A stretch of 64,000 bases of DNA from Janthinobacterium agaricidamnosum (GCF_003667705.1 NZ_CP033019.1:2418001-2482000); one strand, 5' to 3'. Shown: positions 19,982-29,113, counted from the first letter of the stretch. Numbers and translations: made by a program. The notes: generated from the letters alone by a model not told the origin.

Positions 19982-21379
19982 TTACTGTTGCGGATGCAGC
20001 AGCGAACGGCGGCGCGCGTAGCCGAAATAGATGGCCAGGCCGATCACCAGCCAGATGGAAAAGGCCATCCAGGTGACCCAGCTGAGGAAGGTCATCAGGC
20101 CCACGCACAGGATCACGGCCAGCGCCGGCACGAACGGCACGCCGGGGCAGCGGAAGGCGCGCGGCAGGTCGGGGCGCTTCTTGCGCAGCACCACCACGGC
20201 GACGGAGACCATGGTGAAGGCGGCCAGGGTGCCGATGTTGATCAGCTCGGCGAGGATGTTGAGCGGGATCGTGGCGGCGATCAGGCCGAAGACGATGCCG
20301 ACCAGCCAGGTGGCGAAGAACGGCGTGTGGAAGCGCGGGTGCACGGTCGACAGGCGCTTGGGCAGCAAGCCGTCGCGCGACATGGCGAAGATGATGCGCG
20401 TCTGGCCGAAGGCCATCACGAGGATCACGGTGGTCATGCCGAGGATGGCGCCCAGGTCGACGAAGCCGGCGATCCAGTTTTCGCCCGCATACTGCAGGGC
20501 CAGCGAGACGGGATGGTCGACACCGAGGAATTTCTGGTACGGCACGATGCCCGTCATGATGGCCGAGACCACCACGTACAGTACGGCGCACACGGCCAGC
20601 GAGCCGATGATGCCGATGGGCAGGTCGCGCGACGGTTTCTTGACTTCCTCGGCGGCCGAGGTGACGGCGTCGAAGCCGATGAAGGCGAAGAAGACGAGGG
20701 CGGCGGCGCTCAGCATGCCGTGGTAGCCGAACGGCATGTAGGGCTGCCAGTTGGCCGGCTGCACGTGGCGCGCGCCGAAGATGATGAACAGCAGCACCAC
20801 GCCCACCTTGATGGCCACCATGATGTTGTTCAGGCGCGCCGATTCGCGCACGCCCCAGCCCAGCATGGCCGTCAGCAGCAGCATGATGACGAGGGCCGGC
20901 AGGTTGATGAAGGTCGTCACGCCGGGCAGCGCGCCCGGCGCGGCCGTCAGGGCCACGGGCAGGGCGATGCCAAAGCCCGACAGCAGCGACTGGAAATAGC
21001 CGGACCAGCCGACGGAGACGGCGGCCGCGGCCAGGCCGTATTCGAGCAGCAAGTCCCAGCCTATCATCCAGGCCGCCAGCTCGCCCAGGGTGGCATAGCT
21101 GTAGGTGTAGATGGAGCCGGCCACGGGCACGGTGGAGGCGAATTCCGCATAGCACAGGGCGGCGAAGCAGCAGGCGACGGCCGCCACGACGAACGACAGC
21201 GACAGGGCGGGACCGGCCGTCAGCGCGCCCGTGCCGGTGAGTACGAAAATACCGGTGCCGACGATGGCGCCGATGCCCATGAGCACAAGGTCGAACGGTC
21301 CCAGCACCTTGGCCAGACCTCCCGGCTTCTTGCTGTGGGCAATCATGTCATCCAAATTCTTGGTTCTAAATAAGCTCAC
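19982..21379 (-). CDS. APC-superfamily amino acid permease
   Basis: A 465-residue permease with about 12 membrane segments. The first helix carries the substrate/sodium-site pattern GIGAIVGTGIFVLTG, and the N-terminus (FRTKNLDDM) and the overall size match the YfnA/cationic amino acid group. Likely a proton-coupled amino acid importer in the inner membrane; the substrate cannot be told from sequence. It is followed by DUF445 after 59 bases, possibly co-transcribed. Confidence 0.9.
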   Translation of the reverse strand: MSLFRTKNLDDMIAHSKKPGGLAKVLGPFDLVLMGIGAIVGTGIFVLTGTGALTAGPALSLSFVVAAVACCFAALCYAEFASTVPVAGSIYTYSYATLGELAAWMIGWDLLLEYGLAAAAVSVGWSGYFQSLLSGFGIALPVALTAAPGALPGVTTFINLPALVIMLLLTAMLGWGVRESARLNNIMVAIKVGVVLLFIIFGARHVQPANWQPYMPFGYHGMLSAAALVFFAFIGFDAVTSAAEEVKKPSRDLPIGIIGSLAVCAVLYVVVSAIMTGIVPYQKFLGVDHPVSLALQYAGENWIAGFVDLGAILGMTTVILVMAFGQTRIIFAMSRDGLLPKRLSTVHPRFHTPFFATWLVGIVFGLIAATIPLNILAELINIGTLAAFTMVSVAVVVLRKKRPDLPRAFRCPGVPFVPALAVILCVGLMTFLSWVTWMAFSIWLVIGLAIYFGYARRRSLLHPQQ

Positions 21380-21525
21380 TGTGTCTCCTGGTGGTTTTTG
21401 TCATGGCGCCATTGCCGCCTCGTGAGTAGCACGACGCAGCCAGATTCTAGCCCACGCGCCCGTGATTCCAGAAGGAAAACCGTACGCTACCGTGCGCGCC
21501 GGCCCTGTCAACTTGACCGGCAGGC

Positions 21526-21558
21526 AAAAAAACAGCCCCGGACGGTGGGCCGGGGCTG
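21526..21558 (-). terminator. Rho-independent terminator of the aga operon
   Basis: Read on the minus strand, CAGCCCCGG and CCGGGGCTG pair around a short loop and are followed by seven T. It closes the aga/nag operon after the MFS transporter gene, 33 bases past its stop. Confidence 0.88.
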
Positions 21559-21590
21559 GAAAGGAGACTGCTACAGTTGGTTACTCGGGC

Positions 21591-23384
21591 TTACTTGGAA
21601 AAGTGCGCTTCGATCTCTTCCAGGGTCTTGCCCTTGGTCTCAGGCAACAAAAACGCGGCCGCCAGGAAGTACAGCACGGTGCAGCCGGCGCCGAAGAAGA
21701 ACAGGGTCGAATAACCGTGCAAGCCCACGGTCGGCAGGAAGATGGCGGCGATCACGGTCGAGACGAACTGGTTGACCAGCAGCGCGATGCTCATGCCGTT
21801 CGAGCGGATGCGGGTCGGCATCAGCTCGGACAGGGCCAGCCACACGCACACGCCCGGTCCCACGGCAAAGCTGGAGACGAACACGCAGATGGCGATCGCC
21901 ACCAGCCAGCCGTGCGTGGACGGGGGCACGGGGCCCAGGCTGGCCTTCTCGATGCGCAGCGGCGCCTCGCGTCCGGCGGCCGGGTCGGCGAACGGGTTCA
22001 GGTGCAGCTTGCGGAAGAACACGCCGATCACGCTGTCGGCCTGTACGGCGTCTTCGCGGGCGATCGTCACCTGGCGCAGTACGGGGTCGTCGCTGCGCAG
22101 GCTTTTCACGTTGGTGAACGGACCGTAGGCGTAGGCGATGGTCAGCTGCTGCGGCGTGCCGTCGGCGGCCGCGCCCAGGGCCGTCAAGGTGGCCGCATCG
22201 AGGTGCACGGCCAGGCCGTCGTTTTGCACCTGGGCGGCGATGGCGGGGCGCACGTCGGCCAGGTGGGCTTCGGCGCCGCGGAACAGCAGCCCGGCCGCCA
22301 GCAGCGAGACGACGATGCCGCCCGTGCCCAGCATCAGCAGGAACTTGCGGCCCTTGCGGTCGACCAGCAGCACGGCCACCACCGTCATCACGGCGTTCAG
22401 CACTTTCAGCAAGACGTCCGCCATATTGGCCGAGGCGCCCGACAGGCCGGCCTGGTTCAGGATATTGACGACATAGGCGAGGATGGAATTGATGCCCGTC
22501 GCCTGCGTGCAGGCGAGGATCAGGCAGGCCAGCAGGAAGGGCAGCACGTAGCGGCGGCTCAAGAGCGGGTCTTTTGCCCTGGCATTGCCGCTGGCCTTGG
22601 CCGCGTTCTCGGGCGTATCGAGCATTTCGCGCAGTTCCAGGTCGGCGGCGGCGGGCAGGCGCGTGCGCAGCAGCGACTGGCGCGCCTGTTCGACGCGGCC
22701 GCGGCGCGCCAGCCAGCGCGGCGACTCGGCCAGCAGCAGGGCGCCGATGGTGAATACGAGGCCAGGCGCCAGGCAGACCCAGAAGATGCTGCGCCAGGCG
22801 TGGTCCTTGGCCGCGAAGATGGCGGCGATGCGGCCCGCTTCCGGCAACGACTGCGCCGCCTGCGTGGCCGTTTCCACCGTCTGCGCCTGCAGCAGGCCGA
22901 TCAGGGCGGCCGCTACCAGGCCGATGGTCAGCAGCAGCTGGAACAGGGCGGCACCGCGCCCACGCTGTTGCGCGGGCAGGCATTCGGCCAGGTACAGGGG
23001 CACGACGACGCCGATCAAGCCGCCGCTGATGCCTTGCAGCAGGCGGCCCAGCAGCAGCGGCGTGTAGCCGTCGGCCAGGGCGATCAGCGGGATGCTGGCG
23101 CTGAACAGGGCGCCGGCCAGGAACATTACCCAGCGCCGGCCCAGGATATCGGCCAGGGCGCCGGCGAACAGCGACGACAGCACCGAACCCAGGAGCACGG
23201 CGGCGACGATAAAGCTCAGCTGCTGGGCCGTCAGTTTCCAGGCCACGGAGGCCGTCGATTCCAGGTAGGGCAGGGCGCCGGCGATGATGCCGATGTCTAT
23301 GCCGTACAGCAATCCCCCCATGCCGGCAATAAATAGCAGGTAGCGCATGGCCCACACGGGGGCCTTGTGTGACGTGTCGTGCAT
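21591..23384 (-). CDS. MFS sugar porter with a large extracytoplasmic insert
   Basis: A 597-residue major facilitator of the sugar porter family read from ATG 23384 (MHDTSHKAPVWAM). Signature segments include GGLLYGIDIGIIAGALP, the DILGRRWVM loop motif, LLGRLLQGISGGL and ESPRWLARRGR. It is about 100 residues longer than common sugar porters. The extra sequence lies between about residues 380 and 490 (from LFRGAEAHLADV to PPSTHGW) and should form a large external loop. As the last gene of the aga operon it is the probable inner-membrane importer of GalNAc or a related amino sugar. It is not the typical NagP/AgaP type. Confidence 0.82.
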   Translation of the reverse strand: MHDTSHKAPVWAMRYLLFIAGMGGLLYGIDIGIIAGALPYLESTASVAWKLTAQQLSFIVAAVLLGSVLSSLFAGALADILGRRWVMFLAGALFSASIPLIALADGYTPLLLGRLLQGISGGLIGVVVPLYLAECLPAQQRGRGAALFQLLLTIGLVAAALIGLLQAQTVETATQAAQSLPEAGRIAAIFAAKDHAWRSIFWVCLAPGLVFTIGALLLAESPRWLARRGRVEQARQSLLRTRLPAAADLELREMLDTPENAAKASGNARAKDPLLSRRYVLPFLLACLILACTQATGINSILAYVVNILNQAGLSGASANMADVLLKVLNAVMTVVAVLLVDRKGRKFLLMLGTGGIVVSLLAAGLLFRGAEAHLADVRPAIAAQVQNDGLAVHLDAATLTALGAAADGTPQQLTIAYAYGPFTNVKSLRSDDPVLRQVTIAREDAVQADSVIGVFFRKLHLNPFADPAAGREAPLRIEKASLGPVPPSTHGWLVAIAICVFVSSFAVGPGVCVWLALSELMPTRIRSNGMSIALLVNQFVSTVIAAIFLPTVGLHGYSTLFFFGAGCTVLYFLAAAFLLPETKGKTLEEIEAHFSK

Positions 23385-23422
23385 GGTAACTCCGGGACGG
23401 GGTTGAGGTAAGTTGAGGTGGT

Positions 23423-24517
23423 CTAGCGGGTGGAAAGATCGATGGCCGCGCCTTCGACGAAGACGGACACTGGCTGTAGTGACGAATCGAGGACGACGAT
23501 ATCGGCCCAGGCGCCCGGTGCCAAACGGCCCCGTTCGGATTCGCCCAGATAATCGGCCGGGTACAGCGAGAGGCGGTTCGAGGCGTCGGCCAGGTCCAGG
23601 CCCAGGTCGACGAAATTGCGCAGGGCCTGGTCCATGGTCAGCACGCTGCCGGCCAGCGAGCCCGTGGCCAGGCGCACGCAACCCATGCATTTATAGACGC
23701 GCTGCGTGCCCAGGCCGTATTCGCCGTCGGGCATGCCGGTGGCCGAGGTGGCGTCGGTCACGCCGTACAGGCGCGGGATGGCGCGCAGGGCCGCGCGCAG
23801 GGCGCCCTTGGCCACGTGCTGCAGGTCGGGGATGATTTCCGCGTATTCGGCATGCGCGAGCGCCGCGCCCACCATGCCCGGGTCGTAGTGCGTCATGCCC
23901 GTCATGCCGTTGTACAGGTGGGTAAAGCCCGAGACCCCGGCCTTGAGCGCGGCCACGCCATCGTCATACGTGCCGGCGCTATGGCCGATCTGCACGCGGA
24001 TGCCCATCGCCGCCAGCTGCGGGATCAGCTCCAGGTGACCGGGGATTTCCGGCGCCATGGTCAAGACCTTGATCGGGGCGATGGCGTGAAAGCGCTGCAC
24101 CAGCGCCAGGCTCGCCTGCACCACGTCGGGCGGCTGCGCGCCCAGGCGGTGCAGGTTCAAAAACGGTCCTTCCAGATGCACGCCCAGCATGCGCGCGCCG
24201 TTGGCGGGGCGCTCGGCGATGACGCCGGCCAGTCCTTGCAGCGCGCGCACGATCGACGGCTCCTTGGCCGTCAGTGTGGTGCCCAGCAGGGCCGTGGTGC
24301 CGTGGCGCGCGTGTACCTGCGCCACGGTGGCGCCCGCGTTTGCGCCTTCCATGATGTCGACGCCGGCCGCGCCGTGCACGTGCAGGTCGATGAAGCCGGG
24401 CAGGATGGTGAGCGCGCTGTCGGCGGCAGGGTCTTCTTGTATCTGGACGATGCGCTGGTCAAAAGTGATGGTGCCCGTGATCCAGCCAGATGGGGTAAGG
24501 ATTCTGCCGCTCAGCAT
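23423..24517 (-). CDS. nagA: N-acetylglucosamine/galactosamine-6-phosphate deacetylase
   Basis: A 364-residue amidohydrolase of the NagA family. H46 and H48 in DLHVHGAAG, metal ligand E116 in HLEGPF, H179 in GHSAG and H200 in FTHLYNGM are all present, and the late block GVTDATSATGMPDG carries the catalytic aspartate. It removes acetate from an N-acetylhexosamine 6-phosphate in the cytoplasm. Because its neighbours are agaS, a ROK kinase and kbaZ, the natural substrate is probably GalNAc-6-phosphate (the AgaA role). It starts 3 bases after agaR. Confidence 0.9.
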   Translation of the reverse strand: MLSGRILTPSGWITGTITFDQRIVQIQEDPAADSALTILPGFIDLHVHGAAGVDIMEGANAGATVAQVHARHGTTALLGTTLTAKEPSIVRALQGLAGVIAERPANGARMLGVHLEGPFLNLHRLGAQPPDVVQASLALVQRFHAIAPIKVLTMAPEIPGHLELIPQLAAMGIRVQIGHSAGTYDDGVAALKAGVSGFTHLYNGMTGMTHYDPGMVGAALAHAEYAEIIPDLQHVAKGALRAALRAIPRLYGVTDATSATGMPDGEYGLGTQRVYKCMGCVRLATGSLAGSVLTMDQALRNFVDLGLDLADASNRLSLYPADYLGESERGRLAPGAWADIVVLDSSLQPVSVFVEGAAIDLSTR

Positions 24518-24520
24518 GTG

Positions 24521-25288
24521 TTATTCCGCTATAAAAAGTTCGATGCCCAGCTTGTGCAGCCCTTCGCGGTATTCCTGGCTGATGCTGGCATCGGTGATGA
24601 CGGTATCGACGCGGTCCAGCTGCACGATACGGTGCAGGCTGACGCGGCCGAACTTCGAGGCGTCCGTGAGGACGATGATTTTCTTGGCCCGTTCCACCAT
24701 CTTGTGGTTCAGGCTCGCTTCCGCTTCGTGGTGGGTGGTGACGCCGAACTGCAGGTCGAAGCCGTCCACGCCCAGGAACAGCTTGTCGAAGCTGTAGGCC
24801 TGCAGACAGGTTTCGGCCTGGCTGCCCTGGATCGACAGCGACTGCTTGCGCAGCAGGCCGCCCGTGAGGATCAGGTCCACGCCGGGCGCGTCGGCCAGCT
24901 CCCACGCGATGTTCAGGCCATTCGTGGCCACCGTCACGCCGGTGGCGTCGCGCAGATGGCGCGCCAGCGAGATGGTGGTGGTGCCCGAGTCGATGATGAT
25001 GTTGTCGCCCGGTTCCACCAGCCGCGCCGCGTAGGCGCCGATGCGCTCCTTCTGCTCGTGGTTGATGGCATCCTTCTGGCGTATCGTATGCTCGGGCGGC
25101 GGCGTGCGCGTCAGGGTCGCGCCGCCGTGGCTGCGCGTGGCCATGCCTTGCGCTTCCAGCGCATTCAAGTCGCTGCGGATGGTGACCGCGGACACGCCGA
25201 GCTTTTCCACCAGATCGGTCACCTGCACCGAGCCCTGCTGGGCAAGCATTTGGAGGATGGATTCACGGCGTTGGCTGGTATTTCGCAT
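24521..25288 (-). CDS. agaR: DeoR-family repressor, AgaR-like
   Basis: A 255-residue DeoR-type regulator read from ATG 25288 (MRNTSQRRESIL). The N-terminal helix-turn-helix covers about 5-55 (VTDLVEKLGVSAVTIRSDL). The sugar-phosphate sensing domain has NIIIDSGTTT at about 95-104, TNGLNIAWEL, and LTGGLLRKQSLS. AgaR of enterobacteria represses GalNAc genes and is released by a pathway sugar phosphate. The repeated CGAAAG/CTTTC motifs in front of agaS, the GH31 gene and the second TonB receptor are the likely operators. The open frame extends upstream into the kbaZ gene, but that part is a shadow. Confidence 0.88.
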   Translation of the reverse strand: MRNTSQRRESILQMLAQQGSVQVTDLVEKLGVSAVTIRSDLNALEAQGMATRSHGGATLTRTPPPEHTIRQKDAINHEQKERIGAYAARLVEPGDNIIIDSGTTTISLARHLRDATGVTVATNGLNIAWELADAPGVDLILTGGLLRKQSLSIQGSQAETCLQAYSFDKLFLGVDGFDLQFGVTTHHEAEASLNHKMVERAKKIIVLTDASKFGRVSLHRIVQLDRVDTVITDASISQEYREGLHKLGIELFIAE

Positions 25289-25323
25289 GGTGGCGGGCTC
25301 AGTAAAAAATGAAAATACCGAGC

Positions 25324-26670
25324 TTAACAGATTGCCGCTTCGGCAATGACAGCCACTGCCGCATTGCGGTTGCAGGCGCGCGCATATTGCGCCAGCAAGC
25401 TGCCGATCTTGTGCTCGATCAAGGCTGGCGCCTGCGCTGGCAGGCTGCCCTGCACCACGGCCAGATACTGTTCCGGCAAATGCTGGCTCAGCAGCGGCAG
25501 TGGAATCGCCACGGCATCGAGGTTGGCCAGCAGCTTGCCGACGGCGGCCGCCACTTCCGGCTCGCCCCAGTAATAGCGGCAACGGTCGCTCAAGCCGTAG
25601 CGGCGCATCAATCGCTGTTCTTCCGGCGTGCCCAGGTAATGCTTGATCCAGTTCTTCGGCTTGGCCACCATCACGTCGTCGAGCACCTGCATCAGCTGCG
25701 AGGTGGCGTGCGCCGGCAGCAGTTCTTCCTCGATCTGGCACAGGGCGAACAGCGCTTCGCGCAGGGCGAAGGTGGCGGCCGGGCCCACTTTCAGGATGGC
25801 GAAATGGTCGCGCACCATGGCGTGCAGGGCCGATTCGCGCTGGTAGTCGGTCGAGTGGGCTTCGAACACGAGGCCAGGCTGCTCGGCCACGAAGGCCGAC
25901 AGCTCGGCGGCGGCCTGCGCATCGTAGTGCTGGATGCTGCTCTGGTCGAAATCGACGCCCGGCTGCACCACCATGGCGATGACGCGGCGCCAGGCGCTAT
26001 GCAGCTCGTTTTCCATGAAGGCGCGGCGGTGGACGTCCAGCGTACGGCGCGCGGCCTGCGGGCTGGTGACGGCGCCGGCCTGCGCCAAGGACGCTTCGCC
26101 GCCGGGAACCGGCACTTCCGTGCCGATCACGTAGACGGGCGGCGCGAAGCCGGCGGCGGCGGCCGCCGTTTCGGCGACGATGCACAGGCGCGCCGAACGG
26201 GCGGCCACGGTTTCATCGTCGAGCTGCAGGGGATCATCGGCACAGCGCATGCTGCAATCGAGGTGGATTTTATGGAAGCCGGCCGACGCATACGCGGCGA
26301 TCAGGGTCTCGGCGTGGGCCATGGCGGTGGCCGCGTCGAGGTGCTGCCAGGCGTTCGGACCCAGATGGTCGCCGCCCAGCACCAGGCGCTCGGTCGGGAA
26401 ACCCTGTTCCCGGGCCAGTGCCAGCATGGTGTCGCGGAAAACGTTTGGTGTCATGCCCGTGTAGCCGCCGAACTGGTCGACCTGGTTCGAGGTCGCTTCG
26501 ACCAGCAGCACGGTGTCGTAGTCGCTGGCCACGCGCATGGCGGCGCGCAGCACGCTCGGCTGGCTGCAGCAGACGGCGTACAAGCCCACGCGCTCGCCGC
26601 GGCGGTGCGCCTTGATCACTTGCTGGATGGGCGACAGGGTAAAACTCGGGTTTTCCGCTTGCTTCATCAT
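25324..26670 (-). CDS. kbaZ: KbaZ/GatZ-type tagatose-bisphosphate aldolase subunit
   Basis: A 448-residue protein of the GatZ/KbaZ (AgaZ) family. Conserved blocks are LYAVCCSQPSVLRAA, LLVEATSNQVDQFGGYTGM, LGGDHLGPNAW, FHKIHLDCSM and FEAHSTDYQ. In E. coli these proteins stabilise the catalytic tagatose-1,6-bisphosphate aldolase subunit. In other proteobacteria a role in the tagatose-6-phosphate kinase step has been proposed. No catalytic partner (KbaY/AgaY) and no separate tagatose-6-phosphate kinase gene is in this locus. It overlaps the kinase gene by four bases. Confidence 0.9.
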   Translation of the reverse strand: MMKQAENPSFTLSPIQQVIKAHRRGERVGLYAVCCSQPSVLRAAMRVASDYDTVLLVEATSNQVDQFGGYTGMTPNVFRDTMLALAREQGFPTERLVLGGDHLGPNAWQHLDAATAMAHAETLIAAYASAGFHKIHLDCSMRCADDPLQLDDETVAARSARLCIVAETAAAAAGFAPPVYVIGTEVPVPGGEASLAQAGAVTSPQAARRTLDVHRRAFMENELHSAWRRVIAMVVQPGVDFDQSSIQHYDAQAAAELSAFVAEQPGLVFEAHSTDYQRESALHAMVRDHFAILKVGPAATFALREALFALCQIEEELLPAHATSQLMQVLDDVMVAKPKNWIKHYLGTPEEQRLMRRYGLSDRCRYYWGEPEVAAAVGKLLANLDAVAIPLPLLSQHLPEQYLAVVQGSLPAQAPALIEHKIGSLLAQYARACNRNAAVAVIAEAAIC

Positions 26671-27620
26671 GTTGACGCCTTTATATGTTGTCGTATCAAA
26701 AGGGCCGCGCCGCGCGCGCCGCCGGCGTCGCCAAAGCGGGGCGGCAGGATGGGCGGCACGTGCACGCCGGGGAACAGGTGGCGTTTCACGGCGGCCGGCA
26801 GCTTGTCGTACAGGTGCGGCAATTTGGACAGGCCGCCGCCAAGCACGATGACGTGCGGGTCGTAGGCCAGCACCAGGCCGGCCAGCGCGTGGCCCAGCAC
26901 GTCGAGGTGCACGGCCACCGTGCGTTCGGCCACGGCGTCGCCCATGTTGGCGCGTGCCACGATGGCCAGCGGCTCGGCGCCGTCGCCGCCGAAATGCGCG
27001 TGGAGTTTACTCATGGCGGGTCCGGAAACGTAGCGTTCCAGGCAGCCCGCCTTGCCGCACGGGCAGGCGTAATCGATCAGGCCATGCTGCGCCAGCAGGG
27101 AGGCGGGCAGGCTCCAGTGGCCCCATTCGCCGGCCACGCCGTTCAAGCCGCGCAGCAGCTGGCCGCCCACGCAATAGCCGCCGCCGGCGCCCGTGCCGAG
27201 GATGGCGCCGAACATGCTGGCGGCATGGTCGGCCGTGCCGCCTTGCGCTTCCGACAAGGCGAAGCACTGGCAATCGTTGCCGATGGCGACAGGGCGCTGC
27301 AAGGCTTGCTGCAGGGTTTGCGCCACCAGGCGGCCGTTCAGGGCCGGCACGTTGGAGCTCAGTTGCCGGCCGCTGGCGCTGTCGATCACGCCGGGCAAGC
27401 CGATGCCGACGGGCGCCGTCGTGCCCAGCGCGGCGTCGCCGCGCGCCACCAGGTCGACGATCGCCTGCACGAAGGCGCTAAAATCGTCGCCCGGCGTGGC
27501 CACGCGCTCGCGGAACGTTTCGGTCAGCGCGCCGTCGCGGTCGGCAAAGGCGACCAGCTCCATCTTGCTGCCGCCGATGTCGATGCCGTGAAAGCCCTGG
27601 ATGGAATTAGAATTGGTCAT
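26667..27620 (-). CDS. agaK: ROK-family amino sugar kinase, probable GalNAc kinase
   Basis: A 317-residue ROK kinase read from ATG 27620 (MTNSNSIQGF). The ATP-binding start GIDIGGSKMEL is at about 10-20, the sugar-binding block VAIGNDCQCFALSEA near 130-145, the glycine-rich GTGAGGGYCVGG near 160-172, and the zinc motif CPCGKAGCLE near 200-210. By context it phosphorylates imported GalNAc at position 6, the AgaK step. The start overlaps the end of agaS by 14 bases and its end overlaps kbaZ by four, so the genes are tightly coupled. Confidence 0.85.
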   Translation of the reverse strand: MTNSNSIQGFHGIDIGGSKMELVAFADRDGALTETFRERVATPGDDFSAFVQAIVDLVARGDAALGTTAPVGIGLPGVIDSASGRQLSSNVPALNGRLVAQTLQQALQRPVAIGNDCQCFALSEAQGGTADHAASMFGAILGTGAGGGYCVGGQLLRGLNGVAGEWGHWSLPASLLAQHGLIDYACPCGKAGCLERYVSGPAMSKLHAHFGGDGAEPLAIVARANMGDAVAERTVAVHLDVLGHALAGLVLAYDPHVIVLGGGLSKLPHLYDKLPAAVKRHLFPGVHVPPILPPRFGDAGGARGAALLIRQHIKAST

Positions 27621-28755
27621 AGCCATAGATGGTGACGCCCTGCACGACACGGTTGACGATGCCGCCGGCGAATGGATTGTCGGGGCGCAGTTGCAGCAGC
27701 GCGGACTGGTGCAGCGCATATTGCTGCGCCATCAGCAGCCACAGCGGGGCCAGCCAGGCGTCGGGCCAGGCCGGCGCGTCGGCCGCCAAGTTGGCAGATA
27801 AGTCGCCGCCGATGCCCACCGTCAGGCACGTCTGCGCCACGCTGTCGCGCTGCAGTTCCTGCAGTAAGTCGTCTTCGTACTGGCGCGCCAATGGCTTGCT
27901 GCTGCGCAGCAGGATCACCAAGGACTCCGTGGTGACTGCCGATTTCGGGCCATGGCGGAAGCCCAGCGGCGTATTCGCCATGGCCATCACGCGCCCGCCC
28001 GTCAGTTCCAGAATTTTCAATGCCGCTTCCTTGGCCAGCGCTTCCAGCGGGCCGCTGCCCAGGTAAACGACGCGCTGCACCGGCTGCGAGCCCAGGTCCG
28101 CCACGGGAGCCGACCAGTCGCGCAGGGCGTCTTCGCCCAGCTGCGCCAGGGTCTCGAGGCGCGCCACGTCGACGTCCTTGCCCAGTACCGACAGGGCCGC
28201 CAGCAGCATGCTGCTAAAGCTGCTGGTCATGGCGAAGCCGCGGTCGCAGCTGCCTTCCGGCATCAGCAAGTTATATGTATTGCTGTCGTTGGCGCCTTGG
28301 CGCGCCAGCTTGCCATCGGCGTTGCAAGTGATGTTCAGGAAGCGCGCACCGGGCACGACCTGGCGCAGCAGTTCCACGGCCGCCAGGCTTTCCGGGCTGT
28401 CGCCGCTGCGGGCAAACGAGACGAGCAGGGTGGGCGCATCCGCTTCCAGGTACAGCTCATGGTGCGTCAGCAAAGTCGTGGTGGCGATGGCGCGGATCTG
28501 CGCGGGCCAGGCGGCATTCAGGGTGTCGACGACGATTTCGCCCACATACGCCGAGCTGCCGGCACCCGTCAGGATCACGCGCTGCTGTGGATGGGACAGC
28601 GCATCGCCCAGAAAGGCGGCCAGGCTGGCTTGCTCGCTGCGCAAAATGCCGGCCAGCGCGCGCCAGATGGCGGGCTGATGGGCGATTTCCTCGGCCGTGT
28701 GCAGGCCGCCGATGTCGCGCCAGGTTTGAATGTCACGCTGAAGAAGGGTAGTCAT
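27607..28755 (-). CDS. agaS: AgaS, SIS-domain galactosamine-6-phosphate deaminase/isomerase
   Basis: A 382-residue protein with two SIS domains (about 40-190 and 215-350). The sugar-phosphate pocket is marked by LTGAGSSAYVGE and by SFARSGDSPES, and the family-typical YLGSGPLEALAKEAALK is present. AgaS converts galactosamine-6-phosphate to tagatose-6-phosphate with release of ammonia. It is the first gene of the aga operon. No clear Shine-Dalgarno motif precedes the ATG; the predicted transcript leader is only about 23 bases. Confidence 0.9.
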   Translation of the reverse strand: MTTLLQRDIQTWRDIGGLHTAEEIAHQPAIWRALAGILRSEQASLAAFLGDALSHPQQRVILTGAGSSAYVGEIVVDTLNAAWPAQIRAIATTTLLTHHELYLEADAPTLLVSFARSGDSPESLAAVELLRQVVPGARFLNITCNADGKLARQGANDSNTYNLLMPEGSCDRGFAMTSSFSSMLLAALSVLGKDVDVARLETLAQLGEDALRDWSAPVADLGSQPVQRVVYLGSGPLEALAKEAALKILELTGGRVMAMANTPLGFRHGPKSAVTTESLVILLRSSKPLARQYEDDLLQELQRDSVAQTCLTVGIGGDLSANLAADAPAWPDAWLAPLWLLMAQQYALHQSALLQLRPDNPFAGGIVNRVVQGVTIYGYDQF

Positions 28756-28784
28756 GAGAGGTCAGTAAAGTGTTTGTTGGAGAA

Positions 28785-28834
28785 AGCATAAATACTAAAT
28801 TTCGAAAAGTCAAATACGAAAGTAAAACGAAAGT
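28785..28834 (-). promoter_or_regulatory. agaS promoter with paired AgaR-type operators
   Basis: On the minus strand TTGACT (28813-28808) and TATGCT (28790-28785) are separated by 17 bases. Directly upstream are two CTTTCG repeats (CGAAAG on the plus strand at 28817-28822 and 28828-28833), 11 bases apart, one helical turn. CTTTC-rich sequences are the known targets of E. coli AgaR. Confidence 0.72.
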
Positions 28835-28948
28835 AAATAGTTGTGTGGCTTGCGAAATAATGGCGTCGGACTGGTGCTTTTCTGGACGCAAATCATGTTG
28901 CGCTGCCGCATGAAACCCAGTCGTGCCGCCGCCTGTCGCTGAAATACG

Positions 28949-29079
28949 ACGATAACGAAAGTATGTTTTGTGACATTTTGTTGAAACGTAAGAAAAATGC
29001 GCCAATTCTGGGCATTTTATTAATAAATCGGTCTAAGAACTTTCTTTTGATTGACGATATTTATTTTTCTTCTTAAAGT
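28949..29079 (+). promoter_or_regulatory. Promoter and AgaR-type operators of the GH31 gene
   Basis: TTGACG at 29051-29056 and TAAAGT at 29074-29079 have a 17-base spacer. Operator-like elements precede it: ACGATAACGAAAGT at 28949-28962, CGTAAG at 28987 and ACTTTC at 29039. All keep the same distance to the -35 as in the copy before the second TonB receptor. Confidence 0.75.
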
Positions 29080-29113
29080 ATTTCCATCACTTCGATTTTC
29101 TGAAAGCCCGCAG

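Larger units (their letters stand above)
28756..29113. other. Divergent aga control region between agaS and the GH31 gene
   Basis: This AT-rich 358-base region holds two divergent promoters and several operator-like hexamers: CGAAAG at 28817 and 28828 (11 bases apart), CGAAAG at 28956, CGTAAG at 28987 and ACTTTC at 29039. The same arrangement recurs before the second TonB receptor (35524-36014). No gene is seen inside it. Confidence 0.75.

Noticed and set aside
18636..21155. An 839-residue open frame on the minus strand that joins DUF445 to an upstream extension
   Set aside because: The upstream part overlaps the APC permease in another frame, and its composition (R, H, G, P-rich) is that of a GC-rich shadow. 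The normal DUF445 start at 19922 is clear.
23690..25741. N-terminal extensions of the MFS transporter and of the DeoR regulator
   Set aside because: The extra residues come from the neighbouring genes read in another frame. Clear family-type starts exist at 23384 and 25288.
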